Part shown: one piece after another, positions 9,034 to 18,254 of the stretch
Layout: each line of letters starts with the position of its first letter
Numbering within the stretch: position 1 is the stretch's first letter
Assembly: GCF_900142275.1 (NCBI RefSeq)
Contig: NZ_FRAI01000007.1
Span: 1-64,000 of the forward strand
Reading direction: 5' to 3'
DNA from: Anaerobranca californiensis DSM 14826
Lineage (GTDB): Bacteria > Bacillota > Proteinivoracia > Proteinivoracales > Proteinivoracaceae
Length of the DNA stretch: 64,000 nt
Notes under the pieces: model-generated
Seen by the model: the letters and a program-made list of their open reading frames with translations, nothing else
Told to the model about the DNA's origin: nothing
The model's database searches: none
Position numbers and translations under genes: made by a program

Positions 9034-9108
9034 AAGCATCTCCTTTCCAAATATCCCCACATAGTATAATACGACAAAATTCCAGATAATCCTGCAAAAT
9101 TATAAGAT

Positions 9109-10884
9109 TTATAACAATAATCTTGCCAATAGACCCCCGGTGAAAAAGGCAATGGAGATACTCAAAAGGACGGTAATAACCCCTGTAATAATCCCCCTCT
9201 CTTTTAAAATTACCATTATGCTGGCAATACAGGGAACAAATAAGGTTATTGTTACTAATGAAATCAAAGTTTGCTCTAAAGTTAAAGTTAAACCAATTAA
9301 CCCCGCTGTGCCAAAATCCCGTCGAATAAGGCCCATAATAAAGATATTGGCGGTTTCTTTAGGTAATTTAAGCCAGTTAACTGTTAGTGGTGATAAATAG
9401 TTTTGAAACCGATCTAATACTGTAAAATAATTTAATCCACCGATTAACATAGCTCCAATGGCGAATAATGGTAGGGCATCTTGTAAAAAATTTAAAGTCT
9501 TATAATATGTTTTTTTAAAGACATTTTTCATTTTAGGAAACCGTAAATTAGGTATATCTAATAATAAAGGGTTGGATTTCCCCGGTAACAAAAGGGATGT
9601 TAACTTACCAACAATTATAAATATAAAAATCATTGTTAAGAAATAAATAGTTATGTAATATCCCCCTAATGAAGATAACAGACTGAGAATTACTGCCATT
9701 TGAGCACTACAAGGGATACTTATAGCTAAAAGAATTGTAGCTATAGTTCTCTCCTTCTGAGTTCCCAATATCCTTGTAGTAATTGTAGCCATGGTTACAC
9801 AACCAAACCCGAGAATTATAGGAATAATTCCTTTGCCATTTAAACCAATTTTAGATAAATATTTATCCAGTAGTACTGCTACCCTAGGTAAGTACCCACT
9901 ATCTTCCATTAAAGACATTACAAAATAAAAACTTACTACTAATGGTAAAAGTAGTCCAAATAAGTACTTAATAGTTAAAGTAAAAAGCCCAAATTCTCCT
10001 AACAACAAGTTGCCAATTAAGGACTGGGGGGTAACCCAAATACTTATTAATTTTATTAGCCCTGGTATTAAAAGTTCTTCCATAAGATACCCTTCTGTAA
10101 AATCTACTACATATCCTGAAATCAACTTTCCTATAAATCCATATACTACTGCTAATACACTTATTAAAATAATAAATCCATAAAGGGGATGTATTAAAAG
10201 GTAATTTAGTTTTTCAGAAAAATTCCCCTCTATTTCCCTAGTTTTTATATCTGTAACTACTTTAGAACAAATTTTATTTACCCTTTCCCTTCTGTATAAA
10301 TAATAATCTTCCCTTAAGTTCTTAGAAGAAGTTTTATATTTTTTAAACATTTCAGGATCTTCCTCTAATATTAAGATTCCTTCTTGAATAGAAGGTTTTT
10401 TCTGATCTAACTTTCCAATTTTCCCTAAAGTTAAGGTCCTTTTAACTTTATCTAAACCTACCTGTTTCACTGCAATGGTTGGAATTACTTCTACTCCTAA
10501 ATATCCAGATAATCCTTCTATATCTATTTTTCTGCCATTTTTTTTAGCTTCATCCATCATATTCAAAGCAATCACCATAGGTTTACCCATATCCAGTAGT
10601 TGTAAAGTTAAAAAAAGATCTCTTTCTAAGTTATTAGCATCGACAACATTGATTATCATATCGGCATCTAAGATTACTTTTTTTGTCACCTTTTCTTCAT
10701 CATTAGAGGAAGATATGCGATATACTCCCGGTGTATCTATAATCAAATGTTCTCCTAATTTACCACTACTAATATCTACCGTTGTTCCAGGAAAATTTGA
10801 AACTTCTACATAATTGCCTGTTAGATAATTAAAAAAAATTGATTTACCAACATTAGGATTTCCCACTAAGGCAATTACAGCCAT
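9109..10884 (-). CDS. feoB: Ferrous iron transport protein B FeoB
   Basis: Inner-membrane Fe(II) importer with an N-terminal G domain. The 591-residue protein shows G1 GNPNVGKS (8-15), NFPGTTVD, G3 DTPG (50-53) and G4 NMMD (108-111), then about ten membrane segments. The conserved Gate motifs are divergent: GFGCVTMATITTR and SIPCSAQMAV keep the cysteines but not the usual GFGCNVPA and SCSARLP wording. It is shorter than E. coli FeoB (773). The ATG at 10884 shares one base with the feoA stop (TAATG); the GTG at 10893 is too close to the AAGGAGG site to be the start. Confidence 0.93.
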   Translation of the reverse strand: MAVIALVGNPNVGKSIFFNYLTGNYVEVSNFPGTTVDISSGKLGEHLIIDTPGVYRISSSNDEEKVTKKVILDADMIINVVDANNLERDLFLTLQLLDMGKPMVIALNMMDEAKKNGRKIDIEGLSGYLGVEVIPTIAVKQVGLDKVKRTLTLGKIGKLDQKKPSIQEGILILEEDPEMFKKYKTSSKNLREDYYLYRRERVNKICSKVVTDIKTREIEGNFSEKLNYLLIHPLYGFIILISVLAVVYGFIGKLISGYVVDFTEGYLMEELLIPGLIKLISIWVTPQSLIGNLLLGEFGLFTLTIKYLFGLLLPLVVSFYFVMSLMEDSGYLPRVAVLLDKYLSKIGLNGKGIIPIILGFGCVTMATITTRILGTQKERTIATILLAISIPCSAQMAVILSLLSSLGGYYITIYFLTMIFIFIIVGKLTSLLLPGKSNPLLLDIPNLRFPKMKNVFKKTYYKTLNFLQDALPLFAIGAMLIGGLNYFTVLDRFQNYLSPLTVNWLKLPKETANIFIMGLIRRDFGTAGLIGLTLTLEQTLISLVTITLFVPCIASIMVILKERGIITGVITVLLSISIAFFTGGLLARLLL

Positions 10885-11108
10885 TAGCCCCACCTCCTTT
10901 TAACCAAAATTTTTGATGCTAAGGGGTAACCTAAGGCAATTGTCCCCTGCCCCTTTTTTATAACAACAGGTCCATTTGGGATGACAGCTTGACAAATTAC
11001 CTTACTTCCCTTAACGATACCAAAGGGAATTACCACCGTTCTTCCCCAGTTATCAGTGATATCTACAATTTCCACCTTATCTCCCCTTTTACAATCACTT
11101 AAAAACAT
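10884..11108 (-). CDS. feoA: Ferrous iron transport protein A FeoA
   Basis: Small SH3-like protein that assists FeoB. The 74-residue length and the pattern of glycines and valines in short beta strands (NWGRTVVIPFGIVKGSKV; IALGYPLASKILVKR) fit the family, and it lies directly upstream of feoB with a TAATG stop-start overlap. An AGGAGG site precedes its ATG. No clear metal-repressor operator was recognised upstream. Confidence 0.88.
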   Translation of the reverse strand: MFLSDCKRGDKVEIVDITDNWGRTVVIPFGIVKGSKVICQAVIPNGPVVIKKGQGTIALGYPLASKILVKRRWG

Positions 11109-11178
11109 AATTATCCTCCTAAAGTTTTTATATACTTTATATATTCTTAAGGTGAAAAAAAATTGATTAAAAAGATAA

Positions 11179-11206
11179 AAGGAGAGTAAGATTAACTTCT
11201 CTCCTT
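11179..11206 (-). terminator. Terminator after metQ
   Basis: Stem AAGGAGAG (11179-11186) with CTCTCCTT (11199-11206), followed on the minus strand by TTTATCTTTTT. The stem overlaps the metQ stop codon and separates metNIQ from feoAB. Confidence 0.8.
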
Positions 11207-11993
11207 AAAAAGCCGGTAACACACTACCTTTATATTTTTCCAAAATAAAATCTTTGACTTGCTGAGAGTTTAAAACTTCAGCGATAATCTTAACCCTTTC
11301 ATCGTTTTCTTTACCTTCTTTAACCACTAATATGTTGGCATAAGGATTACCGATAACTTCTTCGATAAACAATCCATCTTTAACCGGATTTAAATTGGCT
11401 AATAAGGCATAATTAGTATTGATTATTCCTATCTCTAAATCAGGGAGCATATTAGCAATTAAAGGAGCTTCTAATTCTACAATTTCAATATCTAAAGGAT
11501 TTTCTACTATATCCTCTACTGTACCCCTTACCCCGACAGATTCCCTCAATTTAATAAGGCCGGCACTTTCAAGTAAGGCTAACGCCCTTCCTAAGTTTGT
11601 CACATCATTAGGTACTCCTACTTTACCCCCTTGAAATTGATTTAAATCAGTGATTTTTTTTGAATATATTGCCATAGGTTCTAAGTGTACCGCTACAACT
11701 GGAACTAGTTTTGTATTATTATCTTGATTAAACCTAGTTAGATAAGGTAAGTGTTGGAAATAATTGGCATCTATGTCCCCATCATGAAGATTTAAGTTTG
11801 GTTGTACATAGTCATTATACGGTACGATCTTAATATTAACCCCTTTTTCCGCTAAAATTGGTTTGATAAATTCTAGGATTTCAGCATGGGGAACCTGGGT
11901 AGCTCCAATTCTAAATTCATCTTCTTTAGAAGTTGAACAACCTGTTAACATTAGGCTAATTAAAATAAAGATTGATAGTAAAACTTTTTTCAT
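11205..11993 (-). CDS. metQ: Methionine ABC transporter substrate-binding lipoprotein MetQ
   Basis: Extracellular methionine-binding lipoprotein of the MetNIQ importer (NlpA family). The 262-residue precursor has a lipobox LTGC with lipidated Cys19 and the family segments GATQVPHAEILEF and DANYFQHLPYL. It is last in the metN-metI-metQ operon, 18 bases after metI, and ends in its own terminator. The upstream SAM riboswitch supports methionine as the substrate. Confidence 0.94.
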   Translation of the reverse strand: MKKVLLSIFILISLMLTGCSTSKEDEFRIGATQVPHAEILEFIKPILAEKGVNIKIVPYNDYVQPNLNLHDGDIDANYFQHLPYLTRFNQDNNTKLVPVVAVHLEPMAIYSKKITDLNQFQGGKVGVPNDVTNLGRALALLESAGLIKLRESVGVRGTVEDIVENPLDIEIVELEAPLIANMLPDLEIGIINTNYALLANLNPVKDGLFIEEVIGNPYANILVVKEGKENDERVKIIAEVLNSQQVKDFILEKYKGSVLPAF

Positions 11994-12011
11994 TATGATC
12001 CCTCCAACTTG

Positions 12012-12662
12012 TCAATTTATTTTACTTTTATCAAATTTATTCGCTAAAAAGTTGCCGGTATGTTGTACTATTTGTACTAATAAAATTAAAATCAATACAG
12101 TACTGTATAAAATAGTGGTATTCCTTCCTTGATATCCATACCTTATTGCTAAATCACCTAACCCTTTACCTCCCACCATTCCAGCCATAGCAGAATAGCT
12201 GATAAGGTTAACAGTGGTTATAGTAATACCTCTAATTAGTGCTGACCTCCCTTCCCTTAAAATAATCTTAAATAGGACATAGGGTTTACTCCCTCCCATA
12301 GCTAACCCTGCTTCTACCACTCCCCAAGGAACTTCTTTTAAAGCTGTTTCAGTAACCCTAGCTACAAAGGGAGTAGCTGCTAAGGTCAAGGGTACTATGG
12401 AAGCAGTTGTACCTATTGCTGTCCCAACTATCAACCTAGTTAAAGGAATAATAGTTACTAATAAAATAATAAAGGGAACAGATCTTAAAATGTTTATAAT
12501 AAAAGATAAACAATTTTTTAAATAGTGGTTTTCTAAAATATGACCTCGGTCTGTTACCACTAAAATTAAACCTAATGGTATTCCCATTAAGCTAGCAAAA
12601 AATACCGAAACAAATACCATATATAAAGTTTGTAATGTCCCTTCTAACAAGATTTCTACCAT
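12012..12662 (-). CDS. metI: Methionine ABC transporter permease MetI
   Basis: Membrane permease of MetNIQ. The 216-residue protein has about five membrane segments and the EAA-type loop (EVPWGVVEAGLAMGGSKP) that contacts the ATPase. It follows metN with a one-base gap, so translation is probably coupled. Length and sequence are typical of MetI. Confidence 0.94.
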   Translation of the reverse strand: MVEILLEGTLQTLYMVFVSVFFASLMGIPLGLILVVTDRGHILENHYLKNCLSFIINILRSVPFIILLVTIIPLTRLIVGTAIGTTASIVPLTLAATPFVARVTETALKEVPWGVVEAGLAMGGSKPYVLFKIILREGRSALIRGITITTVNLISYSAMAGMVGGKGLGDLAIRYGYQGRNTTILYSTVLILILLVQIVQHTGNFLANKFDKSKIN

Positions 12663-12663
12663 T

Positions 12664-13665
12664 TTATAAAACCTCCACTAATACAGCATTTTCTTTTAAA
12701 TAATCTATAAACTCCCTTTGATATTGTTCTTCACCAGTTAATTCTACTAAAAGTCTGCCTAATTTTTTACCGTTAATATCCTCAATAACTCCTTTTAAAA
12801 TGTTTAATTCTACCCCTTGGATTTTCCTTAATCCTCTACTAATTATTGGTTGAGTAGCTTCTTCGCCGTTAAATTGCAGATTTAAGTATTTAATCCCATT
12901 ACTATGGTAATAATCTTTCTGAGTTTTATCTATAAAGTCATTTTCTAATAACAATTCTTTGGTAACATAACTTTTAGGATTAGTAAAAACCTCAAAAACT
13001 TCCCCCTTTTCTACTAACTCTCCTCCACTAATCACTGCTACTTTATTACATAAATTTTTAATAACACCCATGTCATGGGTTATTATTACTGTTGTTAAGC
13101 TAAACTTTTCATTGATCTCCTTTAACAAATTTAAAATAGATTTTGTTGTCACTGGGTCTAAGGCAGATGTTGGTTCATCACATAGGAGGATTTTAGGATT
13201 ATTTGCTAAAGCTCTAGCAATACCGACCCTCTGTTTTTGTCCTCCACTTAATTGGCTGGGATAACAATTAGCTTTATCTTCTAATCCAACAAGCCTAAGT
13301 AATTCGGTGACTCTATCTTTTCTATCCTTTTTTTTAGCTATTTTAAGGGGAAGTTCCACATTTTCATAAACGGTTAATGAAGACAACAAATTGAAGTTTT
13401 GAAAGATCATTCCTATTTCCCTTCTAACCTCTCTAAGTTCCTTTTCTGTAAATTCCACGATATTTTTTCCATCAATCTCCACTGTTCCTGAATCCGGTGG
13501 TTCTAATAAATTCAATGTTCTAATTAATGTACTTTTACCTGCTCCACTTAAACCGATAATCCCAAAAATCTCCCCTTTTTCTACCTTCAGATTAATATCT
13601 TTTAATGCCTGAATCCGTTCTTTACCATTGGGAAAAGTTTTGTTTAAATTTTTAACTTCTAGCAT
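12664..13665 (-). CDS. metN: Methionine ABC transporter ATP-binding protein MetN
   Basis: ATPase of the methionine importer. The 333-residue protein has Walker A GLSGAGKST (38-46), signature LSGGQKQR, Walker B LLCDEPTSALD, and a C-terminal extension after about residue 250 corresponding to the NIL domain that binds methionine and inhibits transport. First gene after a SAM-I riboswitch with a rho-independent terminator, so expression should fall when S-adenosylmethionine is plentiful. Confidence 0.95.
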   Translation of the reverse strand: MLEVKNLNKTFPNGKERIQALKDINLKVEKGEIFGIIGLSGAGKSTLIRTLNLLEPPDSGTVEIDGKNIVEFTEKELREVRREIGMIFQNFNLLSSLTVYENVELPLKIAKKKDRKDRVTELLRLVGLEDKANCYPSQLSGGQKQRVGIARALANNPKILLCDEPTSALDPVTTKSILNLLKEINEKFSLTTVIITHDMGVIKNLCNKVAVISGGELVEKGEVFEVFTNPKSYVTKELLLENDFIDKTQKDYYHSNGIKYLNLQFNGEEATQPIISRGLRKIQGVELNILKGVIEDINGKKLGRLLVELTGEEQYQREFIDYLKENAVLVEVL

Positions 13666-13701
13666 AATCTATCACTCTCCATCTGAAAACTTAAATAAAA
13701 A

Positions 13702-13726
13702 TGCCCCTTTCTAACAGAAAGAGGCA
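13702..13726 (-). terminator. Riboswitch-controlled terminator upstream of metN
   Basis: Stem TGCCCCTTT (13702-13710) with AAAGAGGCA (13718-13726; one G-U pair), followed on the minus strand by a TTTTTATTT tract. It is the expression platform of the SAM-I riboswitch just upstream. A competing antiterminator can form between CAGATAA in the aptamer 3' strand and TTATCTG near 13727-13735. Confidence 0.88.
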
Positions 13727-13743
13727 CGCAGATAAAAAGCGTA

Positions 13744-13869
13744 TCCTCTTATCTGTCAGACAATTTCTGTCTGCAGGAATTGGCACCGCTGACCTTTCCA
13801 AAATTTAAATTGGAAAGCGGGTTGCCGGGCTTCATTGGGCCAGTCCCTCCACCTCTCTGGATAAGAGTG
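13744..13869 (-). promoter_or_regulatory. SAM-I (S-box) riboswitch
   Basis: On the minus strand the S-box core is clear: P1 5' strand CTTATCCAGAGAGG, then GGAGGGACTGGCCC, GAAGCCCGGCAACC, a P3 hairpin, GGTGCCAATTCC, a P4 hairpin (GCAGACAGAAATTGTCTG) and the P1 3' strand GATAAGAGG. It is followed by a terminator and then metN. Known behaviour of this class: SAM binding stabilises P1 and lets the terminator form, switching off methionine uptake genes. Confidence 0.97.
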
Positions 13870-13897
13870 CTTTTGTTATTCAATTTTTACTTTTAAT

Positions 13898-13926
13898 ACT
13901 TTACCACGATAAAGAAGGATTGTCAA
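13898..13926 (-). promoter_or_regulatory. Promoter of the metNIQ leader
   Basis: Consensus TTGACA (13921-13926), a 17-base spacer and TAAAGT (13898-13903) on the minus strand, about 30 bases upstream of the first riboswitch helix. It lies between fxsA and the aptamer. Confidence 0.7.
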
Positions 13927-13942
13927 TAAGTGAATTAATTTT

Positions 13943-14332
13943 TTATCTCCTATAAATAAAAATATTTCCTGATTGAATCATTCTATGGAGTTTTTTTATA
14001 GCATATTCTTTGTACTTTTTCCTCGTTATTGGAAAAAGTAGAGTAAATCCCAAAGCATCGGTTAATAACCCGGGGGTCAATAAAAAAGCTCCTCCTAATA
14101 AAATAAACAATCCATCTAACAAGTTATGGGCAGGCATCTGTCCCGATGACAAAGCTAGCAGGCTATCTTTTAACACCTTTAAACCTTGGGATTTAGCTAA
14201 AATTACCCCAAAAAATCCTGTCAAAGCTACGATTAAGACAGTAGTACCTCCACCAATATATTCTGCTACCCTAAACAAAAGGTACAGTTCTATTAATGGA
14301 ACTATAGTGAACAATAAAATTAGTTTTGCCAT
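13943..14332 (-). CDS. fxsA: FxsA family membrane protein
   Basis: A 129-residue membrane protein of the FxsA family; the E. coli member, when overproduced, relieves F plasmid exclusion of phage T7, but the cellular role is unknown. Three to four hydrophobic segments and the family pattern IPLIELYLLFRVAEYIG, GVILAKSQG and LLTPGLLTDALGFTLL are visible. It is a single gene placed between the pyk terminator and the metN promoter. Confidence 0.9.
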   Translation of the reverse strand: MAKLILLFTIVPLIELYLLFRVAEYIGGGTTVLIVALTGFFGVILAKSQGLKVLKDSLLALSSGQMPAHNLLDGLFILLGGAFLLTPGLLTDALGFTLLFPITRKKYKEYAIKKLHRMIQSGNIFIYRR

Positions 14333-14360
14333 TTTCCCACCACCTCAACTTTATAAAAAA

Positions 14361-14384
14361 TGCTGGGTACACTATTCCCCAGCA
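14361..14384 (-). terminator. Terminator after pyk
   Basis: Stem TGCTGGG (14361-14367) with CCCAGCA (14378-14384), followed on the minus strand by TTTTTTATAA. It lies 8 bases past the pyk stop. Confidence 0.85.
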
Positions 14385-14391
14385 TTTTCTA

Positions 14392-16143
14392 TTATTTTAC
14401 TGTAGCAAGTCCTCTATATACTAAACCCCTTTGGGGATCTACCGTTACTTCTTCCCCATCTTTTAATAATGATGTGGCACCACTGGCTCCAACAACTACT
14501 GGGATCCCTTTTGAAAGACCTACTATTGCCGTTGTAGATGTAAGGCCAGCTTCCTCGGCTACAATAGCTTTAATTCCTTCTAAATTAGGTACTAAATCGC
14601 TGTCAGTGGCATTAGTTACTAGAATATCCCCTTGCCCTTTTTTGTTAATTAATTCCTTTGCAGTTTTAGCTACAATTACTTTCCCTTGCACAGAATTGTT
14701 GCCAATTCCTGTACCCTTAACGATTACATCTCCTACAACATGAACTTTTAAAAGATTAGTAGTTCCTGCAATACCCACTGGCACTCCAGCAGTTATTACA
14801 ACTAAATCACCTTCTTTGATATATCCATGTTCTAACGAAGTTTTAATAGCTTCTGCTATCATATCATCAGTATTATCTGTTTGCTTACCTAATACAGGGA
14901 ATACCCCCCAAGATAAAACTAGTTTTCTTACAACCCTTTCATCAGGAGTTACTGCAATAATAGGACATTTAGGTCTATATTTAGATACCATTTTAGCTGT
15001 GTAGCCAGATTGGGTAGATGTAATAATTGCAGAAGCTCCTAAACTTTGAGCAGTGTTACATGTAGCACTACTAATTGAATCTGTAATAGAGGCTTTAGGT
15101 GTAAAAGTCTTTTTACCTAAAATCTCTTCATATCTTACAGCTTGTTCTGCCCTTTCTGCGATTTGTGCCATTGTTTTTACCGCTTCTTCCGGATACTTAC
15201 CTGCTGCCGTTTCCCCTGAAAGCATAATAGCATCGGTTCCGTCAAAAATAGCGTTGGCTACGTCACTGGCCTCTGCCCTAGTAGGTCTTGGATTTCTAAT
15301 CATAGAATCAAGCATTTGGGTTGCAGTAATTACAGGTTTACCAGCTTTATTACATTTTTCTATCATCAATTTTTGGGCTAATGGCACTTCTTCAACGGGG
15401 ATTTCTACACCTAAATCTCCCCTTGCAACCATTAATCCATCACTTACTTTAAGAATTTCATCTAGATTATCTAAACCTTCTTGGTTTTCAATTTTAGAAA
15501 TGATATGGATATCACTGTTATGTTCTTCTAATACCCTACGGATAGCCAAAACATCGGAAGCTTTTCTGATAAAAGATGCGGCAATAAAGTCAACTCCCTG
15601 CTCAATCCCAAATTTAATATCATTTAAGTCTTTATCGGACATTGCCGGTAGTGAAACTGAAACTCCAGGGACATTTACCCCTTTTTTATCACTTAAAGGA
15701 CCGCCATTTAATACTTTACACTTAATATCAGTATTAGTAGTTTCTAAAACTTCTAGAGCAATTAAACCATCATCTAATAAAATGCGATCACCCTTTTTAA
15801 CATCTGCTGGTAGCCCTTCATAAGTAATAGCTACTTTAGTTTCATCTCCTAAAATATCTTCTGTTGTTAAAGTAAAAATATCTCCTTCATTTAATTGGAT
15901 TTTACCTTGGGCAAATTTCTTGATCCTAATTTCAGGGCCTTTAGTATCTAATAAAATAGCTACATTTTTATTTAATTCCTTTGCTACTTGGCGAATGGTA
16001 GCAATCCGCCTTCCATGTTCTTCATAATCACCATGGGAAAAGTTCAGCCTCGCAACATTCATTCCCGCTAAAATAAGTTTTTTCAACATTTCTGGTGATT
16101 CACTGGCAGGTCCTATTGTACATACAATTTTTGTTCTTCTCAT
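14392..16143 (-). CDS. pyk: Pyruvate kinase with C-terminal PEP-utiliser domain
   Basis: Converts phosphoenolpyruvate and ADP to pyruvate and ATP. The 583-residue protein is longer than the approximately 470-residue short form: the barrel domain runs through [18 protein letters not shown], and an extra C-terminal domain (about 480-575) has the swivelling PEP-utilising fold signature ([24 protein letters not shown]), as in Bacillus and Geobacillus enzymes. Metal- and substrate-binding KIENQEG and [13 protein letters not shown] are present. It follows pfkA by 11 bases, making a glycolytic pair, and ends in a terminator. Confidence 0.97.
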   Translation of the reverse strand: MRRTKIVCTIGPASESPEMLKKLILAGMNVARLNFSHGDYEEHGRRIATIRQVAKELNKNVAILLDTKGPEIRIKKFAQGKIQLNEGDIFTLTTEDILGDETKVAITYEGLPADVKKGDRILLDDGLIALEVLETTNTDIKCKVLNGGPLSDKKGVNVPGVSVSLPAMSDKDLNDIKFGIEQGVDFIAASFIRKASDVLAIRRVLEEHNSDIHIISKIENQEGLDNLDEILKVSDGLMVARGDLGVEIPVEEVPLAQKLMIEKCNKAGKPVITATQMLDSMIRNPRPTRAEASDVANAIFDGTDAIMLSGETAAGKYPEEAVKTMAQIAERAEQAVRYEEILGKKTFTPKASITDSISSATCNTAQSLGASAIITSTQSGYTAKMVSKYRPKCPIIAVTPDERVVRKLVLSWGVFPVLGKQTDNTDDMIAEAIKTSLEHGYIKEGDLVVITAGVPVGIAGTTNLLKVHVVGDVIVKGTGIGNNSVQGKVIVAKTAKELINKKGQGDILVTNATDSDLVPNLEGIKAIVAEEAGLTSTTAIVGLSKGIPVVVGASGATSLLKDGEEVTVDPQRGLVYRGLATVK

Positions 16144-16154
16144 ATTTTTCCTCC

Positions 16155-17117
<963 letters not shown>

Positions 17118-17214
17118 CTATTACCTCCTTATCCCTTGGGTCTTTTTTTGTCCCACAGGGACTAAATTGTTTCTTATTATATTTTAGCATTTATATTTAT
17201 AAGTTCAAGTACTT

Positions 17215-17400
17215 TCAAATAATATGTGTTAAAAATTCCACCACATCTGGAGCTTCAGAACTGGGAACTAAAATTTCAACTTGCCCTTTTTTGTTTTTTG
17301 ACAATTCTCTAAGCTGAACCATGAACCCTTCCCCTACAAGCTTATCCTTAATTTTGTCTGCTATTATTTCATCTTTAGCTATATATACTACTTTCCACAC
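17215..17400 (-). CDS. Small DUF2007-like protein
   Basis: About 61 residues beginning MWKVVYIAKDEIIAD; an alpha-beta ferredoxin-like pattern with a C-terminal EILVPSSEAPDVVEFL. Similar small proteins are common in Clostridia and have been called DUF2007 or putative signal-transducing proteins; no function is established. The GTG at 17400 was chosen since an AAAGGTGG site lies 11 bases upstream; the GTG at 17415 overlaps that site. It lies 25 bases after the RCK_C membrane protein and upstream of pfkA. Confidence 0.7.
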   Translation of the reverse strand: MWKVVYIAKDEIIADKIKDKLVGEGFMVQLRELSKNKKGQVEILVPSSEAPDVVEFLTHII

Positions 17401-17425
17401 TGTTAAAACTTCCACCTTTCTTTAA

Positions 17426-18085
17426 CTATTTAATATTGCATTTAATTATTTCCTCTATATCTTTTATTCTACCATAAACAACTAACCTATCTCCAGCTTT
17501 GATTATATCTTTTCCCGTTGGTGTTAATATTACCCCTTCTTCCCTTTTAATTGCTAATACTAAAATATTCTTTTTAGTCAATTGGAGCTGGGCTAAAGTT
17601 TTATCAACTATGTGGCATCCAAAAGGAAGTTCTACTTCAGAAACACTGTACTCGTCGCTTAAATGCAAAAGTTCTTCTGCCTGTTGTTTTTCAATGTTCA
17701 ATTTATTGACAAGTTGTTTTTCAATATTTCTGTCTAAATAAGCTAGTAAAAATTTATTCTGGGCAAATAGATAAACACCAGCTATTAAAACTATTCCTCC
17801 AATTAACTGCCAAAGCTCTATTTTCTTACTTAAATTAACTGCAGATATTACAATGGCGGTAAGGCCTATGTGGCCTAATACCATCAGTGTCATAATAATT
17901 CTTTTTCTGTGTTTATTCCTTAAAATTTGTTCACTTTGACTGGTAGTAAAGCCTGTTCCTGTCAAAGCTGACAATGCTTGAAATCTAGCATTGTCTATAT
18001 CCATTCCTGTAATCTTTAAGGCAATTGCCCCTACTTCCATAACAAAGGTTAGAAAAATAAAAATAGAAATTATTAAAAAAATCAT
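17426..18085 (-). CDS. Membrane protein with pore-like segment and RCK_C (TrkA-C) domain
   Basis: A 219-residue protein: hydrophobic segment 1 (residues 1-24), a segment ALSALTGTGFTTSQSE that resembles a Trk/Ktr-type potassium pore loop, two further membrane segments (about 66-110), and a cytosolic RCK_C domain (about 140-215; ILVLAIKREEGVILTPTG, GDRLVVYG) of the kind that binds small ligands and gates cation transporters. It is too short to be a full TrkH/KtrB, which has four such repeats. The start at 18085 follows a GAGGGTG site. The substrate is unknown; cation transport or its regulation is inference. Confidence 0.75.
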   Translation of the reverse strand: MIFLIISIFIFLTFVMEVGAIALKITGMDIDNARFQALSALTGTGFTTSQSEQILRNKHRKRIIMTLMVLGHIGLTAIVISAVNLSKKIELWQLIGGIVLIAGVYLFAQNKFLLAYLDRNIEKQLVNKLNIEKQQAEELLHLSDEYSVSEVELPFGCHIVDKTLAQLQLTKKNILVLAIKREEGVILTPTGKDIIKAGDRLVVYGRIKDIEEIIKCNIK

Positions 18086-18224
18086 AAAATGCACCCTCTT
18101 TTATTATAACACAGAATTTATCCTTTTAATGCTTTATCATCTTAACTTAACCTTATATTTCTCCCCCAATTCCTTAATTCCTGCTAAACATCAAAAACAT
18201 CTTTGAAAAAACATGAAAAAATTA

Positions 18225-18244
18225 AGATGCCCTTTAGGGCATCT
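18225..18244 (-). terminator. Terminator after malic enzyme
   Basis: Perfect stem AGATGCCC (18225-18232) with GGGCATCT (18237-18244), loop of four, followed on the minus strand by TAATTTTTTC. It is 11 bases past the malic enzyme stop. Confidence 0.88.
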
Positions 18245-18254
18245 GGACATCTAA

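Noticed and set aside
15053-15823. 256-codon open frame opposite pyk
   Set aside because: It is antisense to the highly conserved pyruvate kinase coding sequence and has no ribosome site or family.
17151-17163. GTCCC/GGGAC hairpin between pfkA and the 17215 gene
   Set aside because: It is followed by an A run on the minus strand rather than T, so it does not look like a terminator. No known RNA class was recognised.
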